A stretch of 64,000 bases of DNA from Bacillota bacterium (GTDB taxonomy: Bacteria; Bacillota; SHA-98; Ch115; JABLXJ01). The notes beneath the pieces were generated by a model. That model did not search any database, was not told where the DNA came from, and was given only the letters and a program-made list of their open reading frames with translations. Positions 33,796 through 43,274 of this stretch are shown one piece after another (the first letter of the stretch is position 1; every line of letters begins with the position of its first letter). The stretch lies in the NCBI GenBank assembly GCA_013178125.1, contig JABLXJ010000001.1:248001-312000 (forward strand), given 5' to 3'. The translations under genes and the position numbers were made by a program.

Positions 33796-35390
33796 TCCGT
33801 GCAGACAACACCATTGGAAAAGGTGTAGTGTATTGTGACTGAGACCTTAGGCCGTCTATTATTGCCTTGGGAGACAGAATTCACCGTTATATGGTGGACT
33901 AAGGTCCTGACGATTTCCCGTCTCACTTTGAAGGATGGGTTTCCCTTGAGCTTTTCCCTCAAATCGTCCAGCAGATCTTCTGCTGTCTTAAACTGGGAGA
34001 ACAGATCATGTTCCTCAGATATTTGCCTATCAAGGTCTTTAAGGCGATGTTCGAGGGACTTCTTCTCCTGCTGGATGTTCTGTAGTTGCTGTTCCACGTC
34101 AAGAGCGGTAATGAGCCTCTTCCGGTACAATTCGAGGATGCGCTGCTTTTCGTTTTCCTTGTCTCGGATTTTTCCGCTTATGGCCTCCTGTTCTGCCCGC
34201 AGCGATTCTTCCTGTGACTCTCTGACCTTCATGCTGGCGGCAAGTTCCTGCAGGGCCTCACCAGGGTGTTGGATGAAGGTGACACAGTCATTCCAGACCA
34301 GGTCTTCGATCCACTTTTGAGGCACGTTTTTGGAGGGACATCTTCCAATGAATGGGCCCCGATAGGCCACCTTCCCTCCGCACACATAGTAACCTTTGAG
34401 TTCACCCTTGGGTCCGAGATAAGCTGTCCCGCAGTAAGTCAGGCCGCATACACCGCACTTGATCAAGCCTCGGAGGAGGTATTCGCGCCTTGAATTCCTC
34501 GGAGCCTCGAGCTGATTATTATGCAGGACATGCTGAGCCTTCTCCCAGAGCTCTTCACTTACAATGGCGGGCACTTCTCGAGGGATGATGTCTCTCTTCT
34601 TTCGTGTCCGTTTGCCGTAGTAATGGATGCCCTTATAAGTGGTGTTGGTCATAATGCCTCGTATTCGGGATGGTCTCCACACACCGGCGGTATTCTCTTT
34701 TCTCTTGCCGCGCCTTACTTGTCGCCTGTCTTTGATGTAAGCGGGAGGGACGCCAAGGGCGTTTAGATAGTCGGCTACCTTTATGGTTGAGTAGCCCTGG
34801 TCGGCAGTAAGGCGATAGATGAGGCGTATGACATCAGCCTCACTCATATCCAGCCCTGGAAGAGGGTCTTCGCATATCTCGAGATAGCCTTCATCGTTGA
34901 CCCGGTATCCGTATGGAACGATCCCTCCCAGCCATTTTCCGGCCCTGGCGGCGCGGTTGGCTCCGTACCACATACGTTCGAGGATAGTTTCTCGTTCCAG
35001 GTCGGCGACGCCAGCAAGGATGGTGAGGAGGAATCGCCCGTTGGGATCACCCGTATCAAATGGCTCGGTCATGGAGCGGATTTTGACGCCGTGTTGCTCC
35101 AATTCGTAGACGGCGTTTAGGATGATACGGGCCGAACGGCCCAGGCGGTCTAGCCGGTAGATGAGTAGCAGGTCAAACTTCCCGGCCTTCGCGTCCTCCA
35201 GGAGCCGGGCACCTTCAGGCCGCTGCTCAAGCGGAATGGTGCCAGTGACTCCATCATCCTTATACCAAGCCACTATGTTTAACTGGTGAAGGTCACAGTA
35301 TTTGGTCGCGAATTCTACTTGGTTCTCAATCGTCCCGCGCTCCTGTTGGTCTTCTGAGGAAACGCGGGCGTAGACAGCAACGTGTTCCAC
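33723..35390 (-). CDS. Large serine recombinase (phage integrase)
   Basis: This integrase catalyses insertion and, with a directionality factor, excision. The N-terminal resolvase domain has YARVSSEDQQERGTIENQ with the nucleophilic Ser, and LIYRLDRLGRS. The recombinase domain (about 170-280) and zinc ribbon (CGVCGLTYCGTAYL to GRCPS) follow, then a long coiled coil (about 395-480) and a C-terminal domain. GTG start after GGTGAGGG. The last 23 codons lie in comM-derived DNA, so the C-terminus DARAGSSGTHQ... is specific to the integrated state; the free phage must encode a different end. Confidence 0.95.
   Translation of the reverse strand: MEHVAVYARVSSEDQQERGTIENQVEFATKYCDLHQLNIVAWYKDDGVTGTIPLEQRPEGARLLEDAKAGKFDLLLIYRLDRLGRSARIILNAVYELEQHGVKIRSMTEPFDTGDPNGRFLLTILAGVADLERETILERMWYGANRAARAGKWLGGIVPYGYRVNDEGYLEICEDPLPGLDMSEADVIRLIYRLTADQGYSTIKVADYLNALGVPPAYIKDRRQVRRGKRKENTAGVWRPSRIRGIMTNTTYKGIHYYGKRTRKKRDIIPREVPAIVSEELWEKAQHVLHNNQLEAPRNSRREYLLRGLIKCGVCGLTYCGTAYLGPKGELKGYYVCGGKVAYRGPFIGRCPSKNVPQKWIEDLVWNDCVTFIQHPGEALQELAASMKVRESQEESLRAEQEAISGKIRDKENEKQRILELYRKRLITALDVEQQLQNIQQEKKSLEHRLKDLDRQISEEHDLFSQFKTAEDLLDDLREKLKGNPSFKVRREIVRTLVHHITVNSVSQGNNRRPKVSVTIHYTFSNGVVCTDARAGSSGTHQDPVVAAPRRSGAI
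33786..33805. other. Prophage-host junction, likely att core
   Basis: Host comM coding similarity (CPCG codons) ends at 33795 and non-homologous sequence begins at 33796. Large serine recombinases exchange at a 2-base core inside short asymmetric sites, so the crossover should lie within a few bases of this boundary. The partner site is beyond 64,000. Confidence 0.6.
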
Positions 35391-35415
35391 AATAATCCCT
35401 CACCTGTGATGAACC

Positions 35416-36264
35416 TTAGTCTATATCTATAGTCTGGGGACATGATCCTAGTATTCTTGCTAGGACTTCCATTTCAGTCAGGGTGAGTGGCCACCTACTA
35501 GCAGGGTTCACGTACCATTTTGAACCAATGAACCTACCTTTGGTAGAAATAGATACTGCGCTTACGTTTGAAAAGGATTCTAGATTTTCCTCCATGCACC
35601 AACGGGCCGTGGTCTGAGTTGCCCCTCGTTCAGGAAGCGCTATGGCAAGCAATGAGGGGCCCTCGACCAAACCAAGTTGAAAGCCATTTTTTGTCTTGCC
35701 CAATAATTTTCTTGTTACCTGCCATATCATATCATCTACGGACATGGAACCGCTGCGGACATCAGGATCGACCAGATTACGGTTTATACGTGTAGCCTCA
35801 ACATATATATCACGTTGGTTTAGTCGAATTAGTGCATCCACATTGCTGCCTGATTTAGCCTTTATTTTACAGGCAATGTCACTCAGTACGCTGGCACGTG
35901 CGAAGGTGCATATAACCTCCAATTCAAAAGCAGAGTTCTGAGCCTCATTCCATGTTTTTCCGTATACTAAAGACTTTAATTTATCTCTCAGGACCTCTGG
36001 TTTATGTGTTACTTTCACGACGCGTGCCAAGCCACTGTTGACTAAGTCCCACATATCATCTTCGCAAAGCCATAGGTATGGAAAGCATATGATGTCAAAC
36101 CGCGTTTGTTTGCAGCTCCAGACTCTTTCAGCAGCCGCACGGGCTTGGAGGTACCACTCATGATTCAGAAATCCCTTGATCATATCACAGCCTTCGGTAC
36201 AAATACGCTGAAAGAAAGAATCGAACTTTAAGAGGTTGCCGGCCAGGTACGAATCATTCTTCAT
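35416..36264 (-). CDS. Unknown protein with a possible PD-(D/E)XK nuclease core
   Basis: The 282-residue protein resembles nothing I can name. Residues about 115-170 contain FELEVICTFARASVLSD, then SNVDALIRLNQRDIYVEATRIN: an acidic residue in a helix, an Asp before a strand and Glu-x-Thr in the next strand. That is a spacing seen in PD-(D/E)XK-fold nucleases whose lysine is replaced. No membrane segment is seen. It lies between the recombinase and the restriction genes on the same strand, so it is part of the cargo; a restriction-linked nuclease is inferred, not shown. Confidence 0.6.
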   Translation of the reverse strand: MKNDSYLAGNLLKFDSFFQRICTEGCDMIKGFLNHEWYLQARAAAERVWSCKQTRFDIICFPYLWLCEDDMWDLVNSGLARVVKVTHKPEVLRDKLKSLVYGKTWNEAQNSAFELEVICTFARASVLSDIACKIKAKSGSNVDALIRLNQRDIYVEATRINRNLVDPDVRSGSMSVDDMIWQVTRKLLGKTKNGFQLGLVEGPSLLAIALPERGATQTTARWCMEENLESFSNVSAVSISTKGRFIGSKWYVNPASRWPLTLTEMEVLARILGSCPQTIDID

Positions 36265-36313
36265 CTGGTATCACCTCTCCCGCCTGCGTATCGGCCTATT
36301 CGTTGGCGAAGCT

Positions 36314-36511
36314 CTAGTTCACCTTTCTTTGGGCCAAATATGCGCATACCAATGATCGGAAGAGCGGTCCGTGGTTAGGCACCTTGAGGTGGAGTAGCTC
36401 ATGGACGATGACCTCTGCCCGGAAGTCGGCAGGCTCGTGAAGGAGATCGGTACTAAAACTGAGGCGCCCTGACGAGGAGCAGCTAGCCCACTTGTGTTTC
36501 ATGTGATACAT
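36314..36511 (-). CDS. Short YgjP-like (DUF45) zinc metallopeptidase domain
   Basis: Only 65 residues: KHKWASCSSSGRLSFSTDLL, then HELLHLKVPNHGPLF, the HExxH zinc motif with its third histidine. This is the C-terminal half of the YgjP/WLM family; the N-terminal domain is absent. Small versions of this kind travel with restriction genes. It overlaps the end of the Res gene by 13 bases, so translation is probably coupled. Function in the system is unknown. Confidence 0.78.
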   Translation of the reverse strand: MYHMKHKWASCSSSGRLSFSTDLLHEPADFRAEVIVHELLHLKVPNHGPLFRSLVCAYLAQRKVN

Positions 36512-39500
36512 AGAGTTGACATTATTTTTCTCACATAGTCACCTTCTTGAAAAACCAGCGGGTACTCTTTCTCTAAATCGTCTTTTGACTTACCTATGGC
36601 ATCCCTGATCTGGTTAAGTGGTGTAGTGGTAAGAATAAATCCGCTCAGGCGAATCTGTTTGGCTTGAAATTCTGGACGCTGGGTCAAGACACCCAAGGAC
36701 TTCAGAGCGGCAAATTTATCGGCGCTGCCGCTCAGACCGTCATGGTGTAATCCATGTGGGTCGACAAAGCAGACATGAGTTCTTCCATTCCGTTTGTCGT
36801 GTAGCCACAGAATAAAGTCCGGATAGAATCCGCTGCGATGAAATAGCCCAATCCCACTATTTGCCAGGTTACGCAGTAGATAGAGCTCGCACTCTTGTAG
36901 TTCGGGGTCGTTATGGTGCAGCGTCCAGTACTCGCGCAGGTCGTGCACAAAGTGGGCTTCGTCTTTGTTGAGTGCGGGCGGCGTTATCGAGACGGCCTGC
37001 TTCCAGGCACGCCCGCCTTCGGTCAAGATGGGATTGAACAGGCTACGATCTATGTATAGGCGTGGGAGCGGCTCGCCATCATCATGAGCAGGCAAGCCGT
37101 TTTTGAGCAGGTCCTCAATTTGCTCCAGGAACTCCCCCGGACGCACGCGGATGCGGTATTCGCTCAAGATTCGCTTGTCATAGGCGGGTAAGTATGCCAC
37201 TTCCACGTTTTGGCTCTCTGCTTCGCGCTCTTTCATGCGGATGAAGCGGTCCATGTAGGTCTTGAGGACCTGGGACGCCGCCGTCTGCAAGTGTTCCGGA
37301 TTACGGGCTTCCGTGGCGGGCAGCCTGATGCTACAGCGTCGACGTAAAATGCCAGGAATGACCTGCGGGTTAATACTCAAGTTGATATAGCCGCGCGCCG
37401 CTTTGTGTTCTATCAAATCCAGATAAAGATGCTCCAGGTTCAATGCCTGCAGGTAAGGTGCATCTCCAAAATCAATGGTCATACTGTCTGCTATTTGACC
37501 AGCAATCGTTTGGCCTGCTCTGTGAGAGGTCAGCATTACCAGTTTTGGGGTCAGCTCAAGTTTTATATCTGGGCCGCTGTCGTCTAGCATCCAGGTAAGC
37601 TTGGAGGAATCAAAATCAGGCCTCTTCTGGGGTACAGGCAATCTTTGTTCCGGCCAGGGCTTCAGGCGTGTCACTGTTAGAATAAATTCCTTGCCGATAC
37701 CTTCGTTCGTTAGAATTTGTCGGAAAGTCTGGATGTAGTCGGCGTTCCACCCGAAGATGGCTAGGGTCTCCAGGAAACGAATGCCTTCCGGATGGGAATC
37801 CTCTCCCAGCGCCGCGCTGCGCTTCAAGCTCATACCCTTCCCTTTGAGCCGTACGCCGCGCCCAAAAAGCTGGATTACCTGTGAACCTTCCCCCCTACCA
37901 ATGTTGAGCAACCCCATAGAAGAAACGCGCCAGGATGACCAGCCTTCGATGAATTTCTTGGCCCCGATGAGCAGATGGATGGGTGATTCGGGGTCATTGA
38001 CTCGCGCGAAGAGAGATGGAGTGAGATTGTCTTCCTGCACAGTAAGATTTAGGTGGTCACGGAGGTAGTTTTTGAAAGAAGACACATCCCCGATATTGAT
38101 GATACCGAAATAGGGTTTATCGCTTTCGGTTGTGGATAGGCGTAATCCCAGTTCCTCGCTGGCTTGTTTGAGTTCCCAAACTTCCAGTCCGCCGCTACCA
38201 TGAAATACCTCGGCGCGGATGTGCTCGTATACCTCGCGAGGGTCCTGACCGCATAGGTATTTGATATGCGGCGTAAAGAGGTCAAGGCCACTTTCTGCGT
38301 CCTGAAAGCCGCTGTTGTCATTCAGGATATTCTTCATCACGCTGATAGCCCACTCCGGTTCTTCCAGAAACCGTCGTAAAAAGGCCACTACTTCGGCTAC
38401 ATCACTGCGCCGCTCTCTGTTGCGGATGTACATGGCGTTGACGCTGCTCCCCAGGAGCACCCAGAGGGGCTTTTCCATGTTGTAGGGCCGGTACTCATCG
38501 ACATGCTGCCGGAAGAGCCAGAGCTGGTGGTAGTAGGCCAGGAGACCACCGACCAGAAGTTCGTGAGCCTGTTCGGGGCTGGCCTCGGTCAGGTTCAGTA
38601 CGTGGAAGTCCTTACCGTAGCCGTCGCTGTAGAAGTGGGCGTAAGAGTAGTCGAACAGTATTGCCTGTCCATATTCCCGGAGTAGGTCTTTCTGGACGCT
38701 GGAGGATGCCGCACCGATGGCCTGAGCGAAGGTGGCGCTGTATTCCAGTAGGAATCCGAATTCGCTCAGGCGTTTCTGGCGGTTTTTCCAGGTCTGCTCG
38801 TCACTACTGGTGCCCTTGTGCCCCTCGTCTACGATTACTAGGTTGTAAGGACCAATTTCGTCTAGCACCACGCTTACACCGTCCCGGGGGTGTTCTTCAG
38901 CCAGTTTGTGAATTTCAATGACCTTGACTCTGGGGCCAAAAAGGCTACTGTTGCCGTGTAGATCTTTGATGAATAAGGTTGCATCAAAGCCACTTTGCCG
39001 CAGATCGTTCAGATGCTGGGCAGAATGCCACTCTCCTGTTGTTATGAGTAGAATGTTATTAAACTCTACACGGCCATCCGGGCGGGTTACTAGTGTCTCG
39101 GGATGGCGGCCATGCTTTAGATAGTACAATACTTGCCATATGTTTACATGCATGATGAGCGTTTTGCCGCTACCGGTGGCCATGAAGAAAGCTAGGCGGC
39201 GTAGACCGTTTGGAGTGAAGTCTGGGAAATCCTTTAATTCGGTCTCCCTCTGGCGTAAGTCGGCGACAAATTGGCTCAGCTCGTCCAGGCAGCTACTAGG
39301 ATCCTTGGTCAACTTGTCTAAAAAGATCTCGGTATAGAGCAAGGCCAGGTACTGAAAGTAGGGGAAGCCCTGAAAATCGTGCCGGGCCTTGCGCAGGCGG
39401 GCCTCGTAGCCCATTACCCGACAGTCATAGGCTTCCAGTTCCTCGCGTTTGAGTTTTAGCCCCGGCTGGGTGACCAAACGGCTAAAGAAATAGCTCTGGC

Positions 39501-39621
39501 CGCTGCCGTCCGGACCTTCCGGAAGTGGGCGAAGCAGATTCTTGAGTGTTTCGAAGTCTTCCGCACCCAGTAAGTGGTGTATATAACGGTTGAGGACAAG
39601 ATGAGATTCCAAGCGGGGCAT
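36499..39621 (-). CDS. res: Type III-like restriction enzyme Res subunit (DEAD/DEAH helicase-nuclease)
   Basis: The 1040-residue protein is a superfamily 2 translocase. Motifs are Walker A ATGSGKTLIMH (near 148), DEAD-type VIVDEGHKG (near 265), SAT motif LEYSATFAQ and motif VI SQVIQLFGRGVRLKG. The C-terminus has PDFILWLHDK and HVCFVDPHGLHHDG, the PD...D/E-x-(K/H) pattern of a nuclease domain, with His where Lys is common. With the Mod gene 2 bases upstream it should cut unmodified DNA after ATP-driven movement. ATG start; reverse strand. Confidence 0.88.
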   Translation of the reverse strand: MPRLESHLVLNRYIHHLLGAEDFETLKNLLRPLPEGPDGSGQSYFFSRLVTQPGLKLKREELEAYDCRVMGYEARLRKARHDFQGFPYFQYLALLYTEIFLDKLTKDPSSCLDELSQFVADLRQRETELKDFPDFTPNGLRRLAFFMATGSGKTLIMHVNIWQVLYYLKHGRHPETLVTRPDGRVEFNNILLITTGEWHSAQHLNDLRQSGFDATLFIKDLHGNSSLFGPRVKVIEIHKLAEEHPRDGVSVVLDEIGPYNLVIVDEGHKGTSSDEQTWKNRQKRLSEFGFLLEYSATFAQAIGAASSSVQKDLLREYGQAILFDYSYAHFYSDGYGKDFHVLNLTEASPEQAHELLVGGLLAYYHQLWLFRQHVDEYRPYNMEKPLWVLLGSSVNAMYIRNRERRSDVAEVVAFLRRFLEEPEWAISVMKNILNDNSGFQDAESGLDLFTPHIKYLCGQDPREVYEHIRAEVFHGSGGLEVWELKQASEELGLRLSTTESDKPYFGIINIGDVSSFKNYLRDHLNLTVQEDNLTPSLFARVNDPESPIHLLIGAKKFIEGWSSWRVSSMGLLNIGRGEGSQVIQLFGRGVRLKGKGMSLKRSAALGEDSHPEGIRFLETLAIFGWNADYIQTFRQILTNEGIGKEFILTVTRLKPWPEQRLPVPQKRPDFDSSKLTWMLDDSGPDIKLELTPKLVMLTSHRAGQTIAGQIADSMTIDFGDAPYLQALNLEHLYLDLIEHKAARGYINLSINPQVIPGILRRRCSIRLPATEARNPEHLQTAASQVLKTYMDRFIRMKEREAESQNVEVAYLPAYDKRILSEYRIRVRPGEFLEQIEDLLKNGLPAHDDGEPLPRLYIDRSLFNPILTEGGRAWKQAVSITPPALNKDEAHFVHDLREYWTLHHNDPELQECELYLLRNLANSGIGLFHRSGFYPDFILWLHDKRNGRTHVCFVDPHGLHHDGLSGSADKFAALKSLGVLTQRPEFQAKQIRLSGFILTTTPLNQIRDAIGKSKDDLEKEYPLVFQEGDYVRKIMSTLCIT

Positions 39622-39623
39622 GG

Positions 39624-42600
39624 TCAGCCTTCCTCCCCTTGCATCATTAGGCTCTTGAAAAGTGGATCCAAGGACCGTACACCTGGCACAGGTGTGTCAC
39701 CGTTGATTAAAATTTCATCCCATATTTCGCCGTCTGCCGCCATTTTGGCTATCTTGCCTTCAAGGAAAGCGCGTTCGGCCTCTATGTTTAGGCTGTCCAT
39801 ATCGCGCCAGATAACCAAGATGTGGCGCTTGCCCTCCCGGTCCCTAGCTTTGACTACGCGATAAGCGCGGCCATTGTGCTCCCAGGTCTCGTATCGGCGC
39901 ACCCGTAGGCCATAGAGGTAGTTGAATGTCTCTACCACGTCGACCGGCTTGCGCACAGGGCCCTCGTCTGTGAGCACTTCCAGGCTGTAGTGGAAGGGGT
40001 GGCAAAGGTCTAGTGTGCGCAGGCAGGTTTCAGCCTCTTGCAGGGGAATCTCTATCCAGTAGCGCAGGCGGTAAGCGTCCTCGCCGGCCAAAGGCTTGAC
40101 CGCCTTTTCACGCTTTTCGGATCGTTCCAGAATGGACGGTGCGGCTAGGTTGTGTAGTGCGTCTTCGTAGGACTCCAGACGCAGGATTTTGATCAGCCGT
40201 GGAGTACGCTTGGCTTCTTCGTGTGTGGCCTCCCGCTTAGGCTTACCTTCTTTCCACTCCGGCGTGTACATCACTTTTACGATGCGCGGTAAGAGCACAG
40301 TGTCGAAGTAGTCGGCCATCTCCACCAGGATGAACCTGCGCCGTCCACCGTCTTCACGATTGAGGTTAATGATCGCGTGGCCGGTGGTGCCGGAGCCAGC
40401 AAAAAAGTCGAGAACATTAACATTATCGACGTATTTACCAGATATAAGAATACAACCCCGGATAAGCTCTACCGGCTTTGGATTATCGAAGATAGCCTTT
40501 GTGTCAAACAAATCGTGCATCATTTGAGTAGCACTGGCATTATTCCCAAACTGGGTATGGTCCCACCAGTTGGTTGCACACTGCCCTTCTTCTTCGCGCT
40601 CGAATTTAAAGTACTTCTTCCTTGGCAATCCATTACCCTTTTTAGGGAAGATGATTCTTCCCTCTTCTAACAGCTTTTTAAATGTTTCTTCGTCTCCCAT
40701 CCACTCTTCCTCGTAAACTCTTCCAGTTGGTGTTACGATCTTATAACGAGTGCCTGATTGCCCGGAACCGACCTTCCACGGTTTAGAGGCCCAAGGGCCT
40801 CTCGGATCATTGTCTGGGTTCGAAAATTTCCCAGTTACATCCAACTTACCCACTCCGGCACGCTTGAGTGAAATGGAATCTATAGAAAAGGCAAGAAGGT
40901 ACTCAGAAACTAAACCGATCATTTTAGTTCTATCATTTGGTTGATTGTGACGACGCCTCCAAGTTATAATACCCTCGAAATTGCCTTCACCAAAAACATT
41001 GGTTAACAAAATCTTAAGCTTATCAATTTCGTTGAAGTCAATACTCGAAAATAACACACCATCTTTACGTAATAAGTCCTTGGCAACCTCCAGCCGCTCC
41101 TCCATCATTGCTAGCCAGCTGGAGTGCTGGTAGCGGTCTTTGTAGATGAACTCGTCGTTGCCGGTGTTGTACGGCGGGTCAATATAGATGCACTTGATCT
41201 GCTCCTGATAGCGTTGCAGTAAAAGACGCAGAGCTTGATAGTTTTCCCCGTGCACCAAAAGGCCATCGGTAGCCTCGTCCAAATCGTTAAAGGGCAACGC
41301 CTCCAGCAGGCAGCGCACGAAGCTGCGGTCAAAGTGCCTGGTGTGCACCGGCAGGGTAGGGTGGGCTTCTAGGAAGGCCTCGTTCACCTCACCCGTCGGA
41401 TTGAACAAATCTTTCTCGGGCTCCAAAGCCAGCCAGCGTCGCCACTCTTCCAGCTGCCCTTCGTTTTGCAGGATCTCCGGCCAGAAGTCTCGGGGTACGT
41501 GTCGGATAGGGATGAGGTAGTTAGTCTCCAGCACAAACTTCTTCTTCTCGAAGAGGGTCTTCTGGGCGTCCTCAATGGTTGCCAGGAAGTCGATTACCTT
41601 CTCGGCCAGTTTACGGAAGGTGCGCATCACCCGGCGCTTGGCCTCCAGATCAGCCTCCAGGTCCATCAGGTGGATGATTTGGTCTTTGACATAAAACTCC
41701 AGCTCCCGGGTCAAAAAGCTACGCAGATTCTTGTGAATGAAGTAGTCACTAGTGTTGCGTCGGCAGAAGTGGCGCAGGCGCTTGAGCAAAAGGGGCAGTT
41801 CGGGCTTACCCTCTTCCTTGTCCTTTTCGCTGCGTTGGTCAGCGGCTAGAAGCGCCCGAATGTTAGCATCGGGTACGGCCTCCAGGATTTTGGGCAAGGC
41901 TTCTTGCAGGATGGCTTCCTGGGCCTTGCTGTTGGGGCCGTAGCGCTCGGCTTCCTCCGACGTGGGCAGGCGGTACTCGAAGGGAAGGATCAGTTCGCGA
42001 GCCTCGGCGTTGCAGGTTAACAAGTCAACGCGAGAGAAGAAATAGCGCGTGTTTCCCTTTGTGTTGTCCTTGGGGGTGTTCGCCTCGGCCATGGTAAAGC
42101 GCACGCGGTACTCGCCGGTAAGACCGCTCACCTTGAAAGCATAGTCTTTGAAGGTCTCGGCGGTCTTGACATAATGTTGGTCGCGGTTAGCCCAGGTAAA
42201 AAAGACCTCCTCGCCGTTGTAAGTCACTGCGTAGGTCTCCCGCACACCATATCGACGCTTCGGGATGAAGTCCCCGTCTTCGTAGTAGCGGCTGAAGAAG
42301 TTATACAGGTGGTTAAAGACCTCGGCTTTGTAGGCCTCGATTGCTGTGATGTCCGCAAGTTTATTTCGTAGTTCGGCATATTGCTTGACTAGTTTGATAC
42401 CGGAATACTGTGGATTCACCTCACCAGTCGGAAGGATGGCGTCTTCGGTGATCTGCTCCCGCACTTGCTGCGTCAGGGTTGTTAGTTCGGCCTGCAGGCG
42501 TTCCTGCTCCTCGCCAGTAATGGCCTCGAAAACAGCGTCTACCTCACGGGGCAGTTGTTCGCTTATGAAGGCTTCGATCTCCGCCCGCTTCAGATGGAAG

Positions 42601-42695
42601 AGGCGGTAGAGGCCAAAGTCTAGATCGGCAAAGTCGAATTGGAAAAGCTCCCGAAAGAGGGATTGGAGTTTTTTTAAGGCGTGTTCATTTCTCAT
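39624..42695 (-). CDS. mod: Type III-like DNA methyltransferase Mod subunit
   Basis: The 1023-residue protein carries amino-methyltransferase motifs in beta-class order: motif IV DPPYNTGNDEFIYKDRYQHS, then motif I LDFFAGSGTTGHAIINLN. A long N-terminal region of about 450 residues with helical, charged sequence precedes the catalytic part, larger than in classic Mod (600-700 residues). It modifies the recognition site and usually recruits Res. ATG 42695 follows AGGAAG; a TTG just upstream is less likely. The target sequence cannot be read from the gene. Confidence 0.9.
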   Translation of the reverse strand: MRNEHALKKLQSLFRELFQFDFADLDFGLYRLFHLKRAEIEAFISEQLPREVDAVFEAITGEEQERLQAELTTLTQQVREQITEDAILPTGEVNPQYSGIKLVKQYAELRNKLADITAIEAYKAEVFNHLYNFFSRYYEDGDFIPKRRYGVRETYAVTYNGEEVFFTWANRDQHYVKTAETFKDYAFKVSGLTGEYRVRFTMAEANTPKDNTKGNTRYFFSRVDLLTCNAEARELILPFEYRLPTSEEAERYGPNSKAQEAILQEALPKILEAVPDANIRALLAADQRSEKDKEEGKPELPLLLKRLRHFCRRNTSDYFIHKNLRSFLTRELEFYVKDQIIHLMDLEADLEAKRRVMRTFRKLAEKVIDFLATIEDAQKTLFEKKKFVLETNYLIPIRHVPRDFWPEILQNEGQLEEWRRWLALEPEKDLFNPTGEVNEAFLEAHPTLPVHTRHFDRSFVRCLLEALPFNDLDEATDGLLVHGENYQALRLLLQRYQEQIKCIYIDPPYNTGNDEFIYKDRYQHSSWLAMMEERLEVAKDLLRKDGVLFSSIDFNEIDKLKILLTNVFGEGNFEGIITWRRRHNQPNDRTKMIGLVSEYLLAFSIDSISLKRAGVGKLDVTGKFSNPDNDPRGPWASKPWKVGSGQSGTRYKIVTPTGRVYEEEWMGDEETFKKLLEEGRIIFPKKGNGLPRKKYFKFEREEEGQCATNWWDHTQFGNNASATQMMHDLFDTKAIFDNPKPVELIRGCILISGKYVDNVNVLDFFAGSGTTGHAIINLNREDGGRRRFILVEMADYFDTVLLPRIVKVMYTPEWKEGKPKREATHEEAKRTPRLIKILRLESYEDALHNLAAPSILERSEKREKAVKPLAGEDAYRLRYWIEIPLQEAETCLRTLDLCHPFHYSLEVLTDEGPVRKPVDVVETFNYLYGLRVRRYETWEHNGRAYRVVKARDREGKRHILVIWRDMDSLNIEAERAFLEGKIAKMAADGEIWDEILINGDTPVPGVRSLDPLFKSLMMQGEEG

Positions 42696-42813
42696 CAATT
42701 AATCTTCCTCACTTACACATCTTACCAGCGCCCTACCCACGTCCTTCCCTGCGACTCTGCAGGGCATCCTTATAGTTAACAGCTCAACCCTTGGCGGCCA
42801 CCATCACAAGCCG

Positions 42814-43269
42814 TTAGTCTACTAAATCTTGGGTCCTTGTGCTAAGTAGTTCGATTTTCTCCCTTACCAGCCACTCCATCACCTCGAAGTATTCCGCCAG
42901 TTCCCACGGGGTCCTGAGCCCCAGTTTGTATACTGCCCTGGCAAGTTCGTCGTCGGGTATAAGGAAATCTGCCGCCCATTCGACCGCCTTCCGTTCGTCC
43001 TGGGAGGTTACGACCCTGGGACCGCAGCTCATGTAGGCGGTGAGCACTGCTCCACGTGGTGAAGTCGCATCATGCCCGCATTCCTCACCCAGGACCGTGT
43101 TATGCAAGGCTTGGTCACGTTTAAGGTCCTTGTCCAACAGGATTACGCCTGAATTAAGTCTCCGGTCGAAGTAGTACACACCATACGCTTGGTAGACATC
43201 CCTTGGAAAACGTACATAACGAAGAACGAGGCCATTATCGGCAACGTAGTCAAGTAATTCTTTACGCAT
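42814..43269 (-). CDS. ImmA/IrrE-like zinc metallopeptidase
   Basis: The 151-residue protein resembles phage and ICE anti-repressor proteases of the ImmA family: VLGEECGHDATSPR holds the metal-binding helix, in the E-E-x-G-H form common in phages rather than HExxH, with downstream QDERKAVEWAADFLIP. ImmA cleaves the neighbouring repressor after DNA damage and so induces the element. ATG 43269 follows GAGGAG by 8 bases, and only 5 bases separate it from the repressor stop. Confidence 0.88.
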   Translation of the reverse strand: MRKELLDYVADNGLVLRYVRFPRDVYQAYGVYYFDRRLNSGVILLDKDLKRDQALHNTVLGEECGHDATSPRGAVLTAYMSCGPRVVTSQDERKAVEWAADFLIPDDELARAVYKLGLRTPWELAEYFEVMEWLVREKIELLSTRTQDLVD

Positions 43270-43274
43270 AGTGT

